From the NCBI GenBank assembly GCA_964470965.1, contig CAYYIS010000069.1, positions 1-22,792 of the forward strand: a stretch of 22,792 nt of DNA. The letters are read 5' to 3'. Position numbers and translations under genes: made by a program. Origin of the DNA: CAYYIS01 sp964470965. Its GTDB lineage: Bacteria > JAAXHH01 > JABIQT01. Positions 1 to 9,414 of the stretch are shown here, one piece after another. The notes under the pieces are model-generated. The model did not search any database. It was not told the DNA's origin and was given only the letters and a program-made list of their open reading frames with translations. Numbering within the stretch: the first letter of the stretch is position 1; every line of letters begins with the position of its first letter.

Positions 1-207
1 TACCGTATTCATATCGGTTTCGACGACTGGCTGATACTTTGGGTGAACGGAGTAGAATTGTTCAGAGGAAGGCACGATGCGGGATTCAGTGAGGAAACCG
101 TCATCTGTGATCTGCCGGCTGGGAATACAGAGCTTCGTATCAAGCTGTCCAATCGGGATAATTTCCAGTGGCGCCTGTGGGCGTTCAATTTGAGAGTAGA
201 AGGATAA
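1..207 (+). CDS. C-terminal fragment of a beta-sandwich (carbohydrate-binding-like) protein, 5' end outside window
   Basis: The reading frame is open from the first base and ends at TAA 205-207, giving the last 68 residues of a protein. The visible piece has the alternating hydrophobic pattern of a beta-sandwich: IHIGFDDWLILWVNG, then an ELF strand, then LPAGNTELRIKLSN and a final WRLWAFNLRV strand. The 'DDWLxLWVNG...L.AG.xxLxIKL.N' pattern is typical of galactose-binding/PA14-like jelly-roll modules at the ends of glycoside hydrolases, esterases and TPR proteins. A related-looking module lies inside the large protein at 2773-6519 (around residues 245-310). The catalytic part, if there is one, is outside the window, so no function is assigned. 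The downstream gene starts about 160 nt later on the same strand. Confidence 0.6.
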   Translation, partial: YRIHIGFDDWLILWVNGVELFRGRHDAGFSEETVICDLPAGNTELRIKLSNRDNFQWRLWAFNLRVEG

Positions 208-356
208 ATTACAACCCAATCACACATGATCTGTTTTCTCACCATTGAGGACTGCAATCGGTTGAATGCGGGACCAATAGACCCAGGTTCTATGATTTGA
301 TCTGCCATACGCCTCTCTGGTAAATACCCGCGGATATCGTAATATTCCTTATCCTT

Positions 357-363
357 GAAAGGA
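357..363 (+). promoter_or_regulatory. Ribosome binding site that decides the amidase start
   Basis: GAAAGGA lies 6 nt before the ATG at 370. The frame also offers a TTG at 355, but that codon overlaps this Shine-Dalgarno element and has none of its own. The ATG at 370 is therefore preferred. Confidence 0.6.
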
Positions 364-369
364 CCCTCA

Positions 370-1143
370 ATGCGCATTGCCGTATGTGAAAGTGATCCGG
401 AGATGATGCCGGGAGATGGATCGTGGCAGACGCTCACGGAGCAGGCTCAGACAGCGAAGGCTGATCTGTTTCTGCTAAACGAGATGGCGTTCGGTTCCTG
501 GATTTCCGCATCGCCCAGACCGGACTCAGCCGTACTTTCGGAATCACGACTGGTGCATGATTACGGGATCGCCATGTTCGGGTCTCTGGCGGCACCGACG
601 GTGATGAGCAGCCGGCCGGTTGACGAAAACGGTACGAGTGTCAACCAGGGATTTATCTGGCACGAAGGCGAGGTGACGCCGGTACACAACAAGCAGTTTT
701 TTCCCCAGGAGCCTGGTTATTATGAAGCGAGTTGGTTCAGACGAGGGAAGTCGCATTTTCGGATCGGTGAAGCGTTGGATCTCCGGGTAGGATTTCAGAT
801 CTGCACTGAAATCATGTTTAACGAATGGTCCCGGTATTACGGTCATCACGGTGCCCACATCATCGTGGTGCCCCGCGCGGTGGGCGCCGAATCGCTGAGC
901 AGGTGGAAGACGGCACTGTCCATGGCCGCCATCGTTTCAGGATGCTATGTCCTCTCCTCAAACCGCTCCGGAGCGGATAGTAACGGCCAGGTCTTCGGGG
1001 GACATGGTTGGATTTTTGATCCGTTAGGCGATTGTATCGCGGAAACATCACAGGAATCACCTGTAGTTTATGTGGAGTTCGATAAGACACTGGTGGAACG
1101 GGCGCAGTCGGAGTATCCGTGTTATGTGGAAGAACTCGGGTAG
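370..1143 (+). CDS. Carbon-nitrogen hydrolase (nitrilase superfamily amidase)
   Basis: A 257-residue protein, close to the usual size of single-domain nitrilase-superfamily enzymes, which cleave non-peptide C-N bonds in amides or N-carbamoyl compounds. All three members of the Glu-Lys-Cys triad are visible in the expected order: Glu38 in LLNEMAFG, Lys108 in HNKQFFP, and the nucleophile Cys145 in VGFQICTEIMF. The N-terminal strand MRIAVCE and the later VPRAVG and SSNRSG segments also fit the fold. There is no signal peptide, so it is probably cytoplasmic. The substrate cannot be told from sequence. The sulfatase gene starts 68 nt downstream on the same strand, so the two may be co-transcribed. 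An amidase next to an N-sulfatase-like enzyme would fit processing of N-substituted amino sugars, but that is inference. Confidence 0.88.
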   Translation: MRIAVCESDPEMMPGDGSWQTLTEQAQTAKADLFLLNEMAFGSWISASPRPDSAVLSESRLVHDYGIAMFGSLAAPTVMSSRPVDENGTSVNQGFIWHEGEVTPVHNKQFFPQEPGYYEASWFRRGKSHFRIGEALDLRVGFQICTEIMFNEWSRYYGHHGAHIIVVPRAVGAESLSRWKTALSMAAIVSGCYVLSSNRSGADSNGQVFGGHGWIFDPLGDCIAETSQESPVVYVEFDKTLVERAQSEYPCYVEELG

Positions 1144-1211
1144 GAACGTTGGTCGCTTGCGGTGACATCTCGAGGGCCCTGGGAGTGACGGAATTTAAAG
1201 ATGGAGCGGTC

Positions 1212-2642
1212 ATGTCCAGTATTCAACCCAATATCCTCTTGGTGGTTTCCGAAGACAACGGGCAGCATCTGGGGTGTTACGGGGATCCGTTTGTGGATAC
1301 GCCCAGGCTGGACCAACTGGCATCGGAAGGGGTCCGATTCGCCAATGCGTATACGACACAGGCGGTATGCAGTCCCGCGCGCGCGAGTATTCTGACCGGG
1401 TTGTATCCGCATCAGAACGGACAGTTGGGTCTGGCTACGCATAAATACGCCATGTACGAGAAATTTCCTAATATCCCGGCCCTGCTGAAGCCGGAGGGCT
1501 ACCGTACTGGAATCATAGGCAAGCTGCACATTAATCCCGAATCGACGTTTCCGTTCGACTTCTGGTGGAACGATCGGAACTATATCAGTTTTGCGCACCG
1601 GGACATGCAAAAGGCTACGACAATGGCTGACGGATTCATCAATGCCTCAGATGCGCCGTTTTTTCTGATGGTTAATTATCCCGATGCCCACCTGCCGTTT
1701 CTCCACCAGGAATGCGGCCTTCCGGAAACACCCTATACAGCAGATGCTGTGGAGACGTTGCCGTTCATCGGTATCGACACGCCCCGCTTACGGCAACACA
1801 CCGCCGACTACTACAATTGTATGAGTCGCCTGGATACCGGCATCGGGATGCTGCTGGATTCCCTGGACCGTTCCGGCAAAGCGGACGACACGCTGGTTAT
1901 CTTCACGACCGATCATGGCGCCCAGCTCTCGAGGGGCAAGACCACCATCTACGAAGGGGGCTTGAGGGTACCTTCCATTGTGCGGTGGCCGGGCCGGGTC
2001 AACGAAGGACTGGTTCGTGATGAACTGGTCTCCCATATCGATATCCTGTCCACCATCATGGATGTGACCGGTCTTCCTGTTCCCGAATCCGTAACGGGTA
2101 TATCGTTGCTTCCTTTGATGCGGGGAATATCCGTATCCTGGCGGGATCATCTGTATGCCGAATGGATCAGTGGCGGTCCGACCATATACTTTCCTCAGCG
2201 CTCCGTACGCGATGGACGGTTCAAATTCATCATTTCCCTGCTTCCGGACCGTCCCAGTCCCAGTGCAATGTGCTACTCAGGGCCCGGTCAGATATGGGAG
2301 CCTGGCGCGGCGCTCGAAGAGATTGCCGCTGCAGACTCGAGGATTCGTCGGGCCTACGATGTTTTCGCCCATCCACCTCCGGAAGAGCTGTACGATCTGG
2401 AGAAGGATCCCTGGGAGTTCGAAAACCTTGCGGGCGATCCGGAACATGCTTTAGAACAGGACCGTCTTCGCGCACAATTGCGGTCCTGGCAGGAAACGAC
2501 CGGTGATGCGCTGCTTGACCCGTGTTGCCTTGACCGATTGACCTTGGAGCACGACCACATAGCGGCCGCCTACTACCCCGACGCATGGGGCACCTCACGC
2601 GAATATGAGTGGCAGTATTCGGAGTATCTGCATAAGAAATAA
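1212..2642 (+). CDS. Sulfatase, similar to N-sulfoglucosamine sulfohydrolase (heparan N-sulfatase type)
   Basis: A 476-residue sulfatase. The formylglycine site is CSPARASILTG with Cys53 as the residue to be oxidised, so it is cysteine-type and needs an FGE or anSME maturase not seen here. Metal-site segments are SEDNG (residues 13-17) and TTDHG (232-236), with Lys243 in RGKTT. Several stretches recall the SGSH family from memory: PHQNG after the active site, GYRTGIIGKLH (96-106), PFDF, and the C-terminal ELYDLEKDPWEFENLA. The ATG at 1212 is chosen because GGAG sits 5 nt upstream and MSSIQPNILLVVSED begins directly at the first strand. The open frame extends further upstream (to about 1119), but without supporting homology. 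No signal peptide is visible, which is unusual because many glycan sulfatases are exported. The exact substrate is uncertain. Confidence 0.9.
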   Translation: MSSIQPNILLVVSEDNGQHLGCYGDPFVDTPRLDQLASEGVRFANAYTTQAVCSPARASILTGLYPHQNGQLGLATHKYAMYEKFPNIPALLKPEGYRTGIIGKLHINPESTFPFDFWWNDRNYISFAHRDMQKATTMADGFINASDAPFFLMVNYPDAHLPFLHQECGLPETPYTADAVETLPFIGIDTPRLRQHTADYYNCMSRLDTGIGMLLDSLDRSGKADDTLVIFTTDHGAQLSRGKTTIYEGGLRVPSIVRWPGRVNEGLVRDELVSHIDILSTIMDVTGLPVPESVTGISLLPLMRGISVSWRDHLYAEWISGGPTIYFPQRSVRDGRFKFIISLLPDRPSPSAMCYSGPGQIWEPGAALEEIAAADSRIRRAYDVFAHPPPEELYDLEKDPWEFENLAGDPEHALEQDRLRAQLRSWQETTGDALLDPCCLDRLTLEHDHIAAAYYPDAWGTSREYEWQYSEYLHKK

Positions 2643-2713
2643 CCGTTGTCGGTTGAGATCATTCATGTGTATATTGATTGGCAACTTACAGTAGTGTTTA
2701 TCTTCATCCGATC

Positions 2714-2719
2714 TATAAT
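2714..2719 (+). promoter_or_regulatory. Possible -10 element (TATAAT) upstream of the TPR/transglutaminase gene
   Basis: A perfect TATAAT lies 53 nt before the ATG at 2773, in the 130-nt AT-richer gap after the sulfatase. No good -35 hexamer is found 16-18 nt upstream, so this is a weak call. Between it and the gene lies a small inverted repeat, GGGAG (2740-2744) and CTCCC (2751-2755), and AAGGA (2759-2763) serves as the ribosome binding site. Confidence 0.25.
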
Positions 2720-2772
2720 TACCTTATTAAAGTCAATTCGGGAGCGCTTACTCCCAACAAGGAATTTTTAGC

Positions 2773-5700
2773 ATGAAACGGATATTCGTGTGCCTGATAG
2801 CGATATCTCTGGTACCCGGTACGGTCCTCGCCGCAACGCCGGACAGCGAACGGCTGGTGGAGGAAGCTTGGGCGGCCTGGGATTTGAACGAGCGCGGCGT
2901 GGTGGAACAGAAATTCCAGGCTGCCATCGCGGCGGATTCTATGAATACCAGGGCGTATCTGGGGCTTTCCATGCTATATGATATGCAGCATCACTATGAC
3001 AAAGCCTGGATGACGTTCCGCCATATAAAACGAACAGTGGAAGACATGGGGCCCTATTTCTTCGCCGCCTCGTTTACACCCAAGATGCGAAGCAATTACG
3101 ACCTACCCGCCGGGGGCATCATCGCGTTGATGGAATCCATGCGCGCTGACTCCGATGAGCGAGGCATCCTGCGGGTGATCGTCAATCAGTTTCTAGGAGA
3201 GTACTACGAGGGAAAGGGGGATCTGGAGAAAGCCGCGCAGAATTTTCGGGAGATGGGCGTCATTCGGGACTGGAAACTGACCGGACCGTTCGATAATCTG
3301 TCGGCTTCCGGTTTCGACAGGGTTTTTCCACCTGAGTCGTCCTACGTAGCAGATGCCGTGTATCGTGGCAAGAACAATATCCCGGTGCAATGGTTCGATA
3401 TCGGCGAATACGATTCCTATTACTGGATCAACTTCAGGTATCACTTCCCATATACCCAGTCGGTCTTCTACGCCAACACGTTTGTTTATTCACTCGAGCC
3501 GCAGGCGATCCAACTCCGTATCGGTACCTCCGGCGCCCTGAAGGCGTTTTTGAACGATGAATTGATGATCGCCTACTTCGACGAAAACAACAACGATCTA
3601 GATACCTACATCGTAGAGACCACCCTGCAGAAGGGGTGGAATCGACTGCTGATAAAATGCGGGTTCTCCGAGATCGCCAATTGTAACTTCGCAGCACGCA
3701 TTACCGACACGAACGGGACACCCATCGAAGGTCTTCAAATTTCCTCCGAGCCACAGTCTTATTCCCGGCAGCCAGAGGCTCCGGTTATGCTCGTGGAAAA
3801 TTTCGCCGAGGTCTATTTCAAAGCCCAGATCAAGTCCCATCCAGATCATTTTGAGAACTATATTCTGCTGGCCGATACGTACATGCGCAACGACAAGGCC
3901 ATCGCAGCCGAGCTGGTGCTTCGCGAGGCCATAAGCCGGTCGCCTGGGTGTGCCCTGTTTTACAACTCCATCCTCGAGGCGTACACCCGCGGCGAAAAAT
4001 ACGACGAGATCATGACTACCATGGAGAAACTCAGCAACTTGGACGAGGACATCCCGACCGTCATCGAATTCAAGGTGTCCCGTTACCTGGAAAACGAACA
4101 GTTCGATGAAGCGGAACCTCTCATTGAAAAGGCACAGACCCTGAGGCCGGATTCAGAATGGGCCTATGGATTTTTGCTGTCTCTTTATGGCAAGAAGCAG
4201 CAGGTGGACAAGATCATAGAAATAAACAAAAAAGCGTATGAGAAATTCCCGTTGAATCTGGCGTTTGTGAATATGGAAGCGGTCATCGCCCTTCAGACAC
4301 AGCGGGATGTAGTTCGGGCTGTCGACGTATACAAACGCTATGTGCAGTCCAGCTATAATGTAAACGGTCTGGCGAGCCTGGCGCAGCTCTATCTTCAGGG
4401 GTCCGACCTGAGCAGTTGGAAGACCACCTACGACAGGCTGATGGAGCTGGAACCGCTTACACCGGTATATCCGGACCAGATGGCAGCCACCTACCTGGCC
4501 ATGCAGGACTATGATAACGCCGAAGCAATGTATCGGCAGTCGCTTGCCATCAGTCCGTATAATTCCACCCGGTGGGAGAAACTGGGTGAGGTATATCGTT
4601 CTGCGCAGAAATTAGAGGAAGCCAAAGCAGCCTATCGGAATGCCTTGAAATTCATGCCCACCCACTACAATGCCAGGCGTGTCTTGCGGGAACTGGAGGG
4701 CAAACCGTCCATTTTCAGCCATTTCGAAAATGTCGATCCCGCGGAGATCCTGAAAACCGCGCCCACCGCAGTCGATTATCCCGATGACAGCGGAATTATC
4801 CTGCTACAGGATATCAAACGAGTGGTCTATGGGGGTGGTGCTTCAGAATACGCCAAAGAGATCCTGATTAAATTGTTCGACAGTCAGGGCATTGATGATT
4901 TTCACGAATATTGGATCGGCTACAACTCCAATTCGGAGGAGCTTACGATCGAAAAGGCCGTGACGATCAAGCAGAACGGGGCTGAGATTGCCGCCGATGG
5001 AAACAACAATCATCTGGTATTCAAGTCGCTGGAGCCGGGGGACAGCATCCACATTAAATATCGTGTGGCCAATTACTATGCCGGCCGGCTCTCCAACCAC
5101 TTCTGGGACAGCCACTATTTTAATCTTCCTCACCCGCAGAAATTCACCCGTTACGCATTGCTGGTGCCGGAGGAACTCCAGTTCAAGCACCGAACGCAGA
5201 ATATGCCGGATGAACCGGAAATCAGGAAGACGGACGATGGACTCCTATATACCTGGCAATTGACGGACGAACCGGGGATCGATTACGAGGAAGGCATGCC
5301 AATCCTCGACGACGTGGGCAAAGTTCTGCATATCTCCAGTATTGAAGACTGGGCGTTTATGGCCGAATGGTACCAGGATCTATCCAGAACCAAAGCTCGC
5401 AGTTCGTACGAGATAAAAGAACAGGTCGCTCAAGTGTTCGACGATAAGCAGGAACTCGACGATGCCGGCAAGATCAATCTTGTCTATGATTTCATTACGA
5501 ATAATATACGGTACAGCAGCGTATCGTTCCGGCAATCCGGCCTGATACCACAGAAAGCCCGCGATGTGCTGGTCAATCGCATTGGCGACTGCAAGGACGT
5601 GACCACCCTGGGTATCGCTATGCTGCGGGAGGTGGGCATCGCCGCGCATTATGTATTGGTCAACACCAATGATGAGGGCAACAACGCCAGTGTTCTGCCT

Positions 5701-6519
5701 TCCATCTCATTCAACCACTGCATCGCCGCGGTGGAGACCGAGAACGGGTTGCAGTACCTGGACTTCACGGCCAGCGGCCATCCCGTAGGGTCCCTTCCCG
5801 CTATGGATATGGGCGGTTTCTCGTTGCTTGTCAAACCGGGTGTAACGGTACCGAACTACCTAAGCCGTGCGGATTTTATGAGCAATAACATCTATAGAGA
5901 ATCCACGGTCGCTATCAATCCTGAATACAATCTGGTGGCACATAAATCGACCGTATGTAAAGGCTACATGGGCGCCACGATCCGTTATCTGTACAAGGAT
6001 CTCAGTCAGAAAGAAAGAGAGAAGGCGTTTACGGAGAAGTTGAGCGGCGACTATCCCAATGTACGTTTGACCGCATTTGAACTGGGTGATCTAGAAAGCC
6101 TGACACCAGAGGTCCGGTACAGGTACAGCTTCGAAGTGCCGGACTATGTCACCGAAGCCGGTCCGTTCCTTCTGTTCGCGGTTCCCTGGGCGGATGCCAG
6201 GCGTACCGCGGCGGCTGTGTCCTATGAAAGCCGTAAGTATCCAATATTCGAGTGGAGCCGCACAGACACTACCTCCGAGAGAATGACCATAACACTGCCG
6301 CCTGGTTGTGAACCGGTCGAGTTGCCTTCAGAAGTGATGCATCGTTCCCCTGTAGGCGACTACACGGTCGCATACCATTACGCCGACGGTGTCCTGACTG
6401 CCCAACGCGAGTTGATCGTGCACAGGACCCAGGTAATTCCGGAAGATTACGCTGATTTCAAAAAGCTGTACAATGCCATGGTCAAAGAGGACGAACGACA
6501 ACTATTGTTGAGACGATAA
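2773..6519 (+). CDS. Exported TPR protein with DUF3857 and transglutaminase-like domains
   Basis: A 1248-residue exported protein. It begins with a signal peptide, MKRIFVCLIAISLVPGTVLA, with likely cleavage after Ala20. An N-terminal TPR-like part is followed by a WKLTGPFDN segment (Gly171 to Asn175) that opens a beta-sandwich region up to about residue 320. TPR-type helical repeats then run from roughly 340 to 650. A DUF3857-like region spans about 650-880. The transglutaminase-like core has a complete Cys-His-Asp set: Cys940 in RIGDCKD, His982 in SFNHC and Asp997 in YLDFTA. The last 240 residues are a beta-rich tail. Proteins of this architecture sit in the periplasm or envelope; the reaction is not established, and the triad could act as a protease or amidase rather than a crosslinker. 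The M14 gene follows after 34 nt, so the two are probably one operon. Confidence 0.85.
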   Translation: MKRIFVCLIAISLVPGTVLAATPDSERLVEEAWAAWDLNERGVVEQKFQAAIAADSMNTRAYLGLSMLYDMQHHYDKAWMTFRHIKRTVEDMGPYFFAASFTPKMRSNYDLPAGGIIALMESMRADSDERGILRVIVNQFLGEYYEGKGDLEKAAQNFREMGVIRDWKLTGPFDNLSASGFDRVFPPESSYVADAVYRGKNNIPVQWFDIGEYDSYYWINFRYHFPYTQSVFYANTFVYSLEPQAIQLRIGTSGALKAFLNDELMIAYFDENNNDLDTYIVETTLQKGWNRLLIKCGFSEIANCNFAARITDTNGTPIEGLQISSEPQSYSRQPEAPVMLVENFAEVYFKAQIKSHPDHFENYILLADTYMRNDKAIAAELVLREAISRSPGCALFYNSILEAYTRGEKYDEIMTTMEKLSNLDEDIPTVIEFKVSRYLENEQFDEAEPLIEKAQTLRPDSEWAYGFLLSLYGKKQQVDKIIEINKKAYEKFPLNLAFVNMEAVIALQTQRDVVRAVDVYKRYVQSSYNVNGLASLAQLYLQGSDLSSWKTTYDRLMELEPLTPVYPDQMAATYLAMQDYDNAEAMYRQSLAISPYNSTRWEKLGEVYRSAQKLEEAKAAYRNALKFMPTHYNARRVLRELEGKPSIFSHFENVDPAEILKTAPTAVDYPDDSGIILLQDIKRVVYGGGASEYAKEILIKLFDSQGIDDFHEYWIGYNSNSEELTIEKAVTIKQNGAEIAADGNNNHLVFKSLEPGDSIHIKYRVANYYAGRLSNHFWDSHYFNLPHPQKFTRYALLVPEELQFKHRTQNMPDEPEIRKTDDGLLYTWQLTDEPGIDYEEGMPILDDVGKVLHISSIEDWAFMAEWYQDLSRTKARSSYEIKEQVAQVFDDKQELDDAGKINLVYDFITNNIRYSSVSFRQSGLIPQKARDVLVNRIGDCKDVTTLGIAMLREVGIAAHYVLVNTNDEGNNASVLPSISFNHCIAAVETENGLQYLDFTASGHPVGSLPAMDMGGFSLLVKPGVTVPNYLSRADFMSNNIYRESTVAINPEYNLVAHKSTVCKGYMGATIRYLYKDLSQKEREKAFTEKLSGDYPNVRLTAFELGDLESLTPEVRYRYSFEVPDYVTEAGPFLLFAVPWADARRTAAAVSYESRKYPIFEWSRTDTTSERMTITLPPGCEPVELPSEVMHRSPVGDYTVAYHYADGVLTAQRELIVHRTQVIPEDYADFKKLYNAMVKEDERQLLLRR

Positions 6520-6553
6520 GGGGTTAACCGCGTTTTCTACCAGGGAGAATCCG

Positions 6554-9145
6554 ATGAAAACAAAAACGCTGCTCTTCATTATTATTTTATTCTTCTGTTT
6601 CCTGAATCCAACCGACTCCTCGGCCCAGCAGATCCCTACCCCCGAGGCGTTCTTCGGTTTCAAAATGGGGACGGACCGGAAGCTGGCGCGCTGGGATAAA
6701 ATGGTCGATTACTATCTCATGCTTGAAGGGATGAGCCAGAGGTTAAAAGTCGAGGACATGGGACCTACCACGCTGGATAATCCGTTTCTGGCGCTGTTTA
6801 TCTCGTCTCCGGAAAATCTGGCTCGGCTCCAAGAAATCCGGCAGTACAACGCGACGCTGAGCGATCCCCGTGGCGTGGCACAGGCCGATATCGATCGGGC
6901 CATGGCGCGAGGCAAAGCGGTGGTGGTGCAGTCCATGGGGCTCCATTCCTCGGAAGTGGCGGCGAGTCAGATGGCAGTGGAACTGGTTTATGATATGGTA
7001 ACCAGGCAGGACGATGAGATCATGCGCATCCTGGACAATACCATAGCCATCATAATCCCGTGCTTCAACCCGGACGGTGAGGTGATGGTCACCGACTGGT
7101 ATAACGAGAATGTCGGTACGGAGTTTGAGGGCGCGGGCCTGCCGTGGCTGTACCATCATTACATTGGCCACGATAACAACCGCGATGCGTTCATGACCAA
7201 CACGGTGGAATCCCAGTACGGAGCGCAGATCATGTTCCGGGAATGGATTCCCCAGGCCTATGTGGATCATCACCAGATGGGTGCATACGGCGCACGGATT
7301 TATGTGCCTCCCTATGCGGAACCAATCCGCCCGGAAGGCGATCCGCTCGTATGGCGCGAGATGAGCTGGTACGGCGCGCATATCGCCTATAAGGAGGAAG
7401 AAGCTGGTAAGTCGGGCGTGGTCAACGCGGCCATTTTTTCGGGGTGGGGCCATTTCGGGTTCCACTGGATCACTCCGTTCCACAACATCGCGGGTATGCT
7501 CACGGAATCCGCCAGCGCCCGTCTTGCCACGCCGCTGTTCCTGCATCCGGACCAGCTTCAGGGCTCCCGACGAGGCATGCCGGAATACGAGGCTCAGACA
7601 TCTTTCCCCAACCCGTGGCCCGGTGGCTGGTGGCGGGTGCGTGACATCGTTGAGCAGCAGAAGATCGCGGCCGTCGCCACGCTGGACATAGCGGCAAGAA
7701 ACCGGGAAACGGTGCTCCGAAACGCCTACCTGAAGGCCACCCGCCAGACGGAAAGGGGCTTGAACAGCGAGATAAAGGCGTTCATCATTCCTGCCGAACA
7801 GCACGATCCGCTGACTAAAGAAAAAATGATCGACAAACTGATCGCCCAGGGCATCGACGTACGGCGCGCCGAAGGTCCTTTCACCCACGAAGGCAGGGTT
7901 TACGACACCGGCACCTACGTGGTCTCCACGGCCCAGCCCAAGCGGGGCGTCATACGGTGGCTTCTGGGGCGTACGTTTTACCCGGACAATTCCTACACCC
8001 GAAACCGGGACGGTAGTCCAATCCGGCCGTATGACATGTCCACCGACAACATGGCAGAGTTCATGGGGGTCCGGGTGGATGAGGCAAACGAAATGGTGCG
8101 TGTCGATCTTACCAGAATCCAGGCTCCGATTCAGAAGCCCGGCCTGGTTGCCAAAGGCACCTACGGCTATGTGATAGACGGTCGCCTGAACGACAGCTTT
8201 CAAGCAGTGAATATGCTGCTCGATAACAAGGTCAGAGTCCGCCGAATCGACCGGCCGTCTCGTAATGACCTCCGTCCTGGAGACTTTATCGTCGAAGCGG
8301 GCGCAAAGGCGAATGTTGTGCAGGACGCGGCACGGCGGACCGGTGTCTCTTTCACAGCCCTCGGCACCAACGAGTTGAGTGGGAGCCACGAGGTTGACCG
8401 GTCGCGGATCGGTATGTATCAGCGGTATTACGGGGGCAATATGGATGAGGGGTGGACGCGCCTGTTGCTGGAACGCTTTGGTTTTCCTTACAAATCCATC
8501 ATGGATGATGAGATCCGAGCCGGCGAATTGAATGATTCCTACGACACCATCATCCTCCCCGCCGACGGAGTCGCCCGGATGACCGGTGATCAGTTGCCGG
8601 GTGGTGGAAACAACTTCGGCAGACGTCCCGAAGACTATCCGCCCAAATACCGGAGCGGCTTCGGTAAAGAAGGCGTGGAAGCGCTCGAAGCATTCGTCGA
8701 TGATGGTGGCACCCTGATCACGTTCGCCCAGGCGGGTGCCCTGCCGATCGAGAAGTTCAAGCTGCCTGTCCGCAACGTGGTGGCCAACGTGTCAAGCCGA
8801 AAATTCTGGTCCCCCGGTTCCACGCTCCGGGTGGACGTAGACAATACAAATCCGCTGGCATATGGCATGCCGGATGAGGCACTCGCCACGTTTCTGGGCG
8901 GGAACCAGGTCTACCAGGTCATCCCCTCACCGTGGAATGATCAGATCGAGCGTGTTATCACGTTCAAGGATAGGGATATCCTGCAGAGCGGCTGGCTGCT
9001 CGGTGAAGACGTCATTGCCAACAAGGCAGCTATGGTCTCGGTGAGGCATGGTTCCGGAAAAGTCGTGCTGATCGGTTTCCGTGCGCAGCACCGGGTACAG
9101 ACGCACGGGACATTCAAACTGGTATTCAATGCGTTGATTCAATAG
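6554..9145 (+). CDS. Exported M14-family zinc carboxypeptidase-like protein
   Basis: An 863-residue protein with a signal peptide (MKTKTLLFIIILFFCFLNPT..SSA, likely cleavage after Ala24). The M14 zinc site is recognisable: His131 and Glu134 in the HSSE motif, and His239 or His240 in YVDHHQMG as third ligand. Other family marks are NPDG (172-175), Asn209-Arg210 in HDNNRD for substrate carboxylate binding, and Glu318 in MLTESAS as general base. The spacing resembles classical carboxypeptidases. The catalytic domain fills roughly the first 400 residues. The remainder, to residue 863, includes a Rossmann-like region with segments such as TIILPADG and GGTLITFAQAGAL that recalls the class I amidotransferase-like domain seen in some large bacterial M14 proteins. 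GGGAGA about 5 nt before the ATG is the ribosome binding site. It probably degrades peptides or cell-wall peptides outside the cytoplasm. Confidence 0.88.
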   Translation: MKTKTLLFIIILFFCFLNPTDSSAQQIPTPEAFFGFKMGTDRKLARWDKMVDYYLMLEGMSQRLKVEDMGPTTLDNPFLALFISSPENLARLQEIRQYNATLSDPRGVAQADIDRAMARGKAVVVQSMGLHSSEVAASQMAVELVYDMVTRQDDEIMRILDNTIAIIIPCFNPDGEVMVTDWYNENVGTEFEGAGLPWLYHHYIGHDNNRDAFMTNTVESQYGAQIMFREWIPQAYVDHHQMGAYGARIYVPPYAEPIRPEGDPLVWREMSWYGAHIAYKEEEAGKSGVVNAAIFSGWGHFGFHWITPFHNIAGMLTESASARLATPLFLHPDQLQGSRRGMPEYEAQTSFPNPWPGGWWRVRDIVEQQKIAAVATLDIAARNRETVLRNAYLKATRQTERGLNSEIKAFIIPAEQHDPLTKEKMIDKLIAQGIDVRRAEGPFTHEGRVYDTGTYVVSTAQPKRGVIRWLLGRTFYPDNSYTRNRDGSPIRPYDMSTDNMAEFMGVRVDEANEMVRVDLTRIQAPIQKPGLVAKGTYGYVIDGRLNDSFQAVNMLLDNKVRVRRIDRPSRNDLRPGDFIVEAGAKANVVQDAARRTGVSFTALGTNELSGSHEVDRSRIGMYQRYYGGNMDEGWTRLLLERFGFPYKSIMDDEIRAGELNDSYDTIILPADGVARMTGDQLPGGGNNFGRRPEDYPPKYRSGFGKEGVEALEAFVDDGGTLITFAQAGALPIEKFKLPVRNVVANVSSRKFWSPGSTLRVDVDNTNPLAYGMPDEALATFLGGNQVYQVIPSPWNDQIERVITFKDRDILQSGWLLGEDVIANKAAMVSVRHGSGKVVLIGFRAQHRVQTHGTFKLVFNALIQ

Positions 9146-9321
9146 GGATTTGTTGTTTCAATTTATTGAGACAGCGGCAGAGTAGAGGCCCCACTCGCAC
9201 GAGTCCGACCTTCCTGCGCCGGATGTCCACTTCTGTTCGAAGACTATAGCCATCGAATCAGCACTGTGCCGCGGGTTTCGGAGTAATGCTAAGTATAGTT
9301 TTCCGGGAAAGGGACGTTTCG

Positions 9322-9369
9322 CCAGTACACACTCCGATAGTTTGGAGTGTGCACTGGTTGGTGCTTTTT
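9322..9369 (+). terminator. Rho-independent terminator at a convergent gene junction
   Basis: A 14-bp stem, CCAGTACACACTCC (9322-9335) and GGAGTGTGCACTGG (9344-9357), with an 8-nt loop and one A-C mismatch on the plus strand. It is followed by TTGGTGCTTTTT (9358-9369). On the minus strand the mismatch becomes a G-U pair, so the hairpin forms at least as well there, although no T-run follows on that side. It lies between the ends of the M14 gene and the flavoprotein gene and could serve both. The rest of the 269-nt gap (9146-9414) shows nothing else recognisable. Confidence 0.8.
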
Positions 9370-9414
9370 CAATAAAAGGACCAAAACTAATCAAGTGTGC
9401 GGAAATAGGCGGCC

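Noticed and set aside
2641..2654. Terminator after the sulfatase (AACCG-TTGT-CGGTT)
   Set aside because: The stem is only 5 bp, overlaps the stop codon and is not followed by a T-run.
6743..8389. 548-codon open frame on the minus strand opposite the M14 gene
   Set aside because: Its translation is rich in His, Arg and Val without any recognisable domain, and it lies wholly inside a plus-strand gene with a complete catalytic site. It is a reverse-strand shadow.
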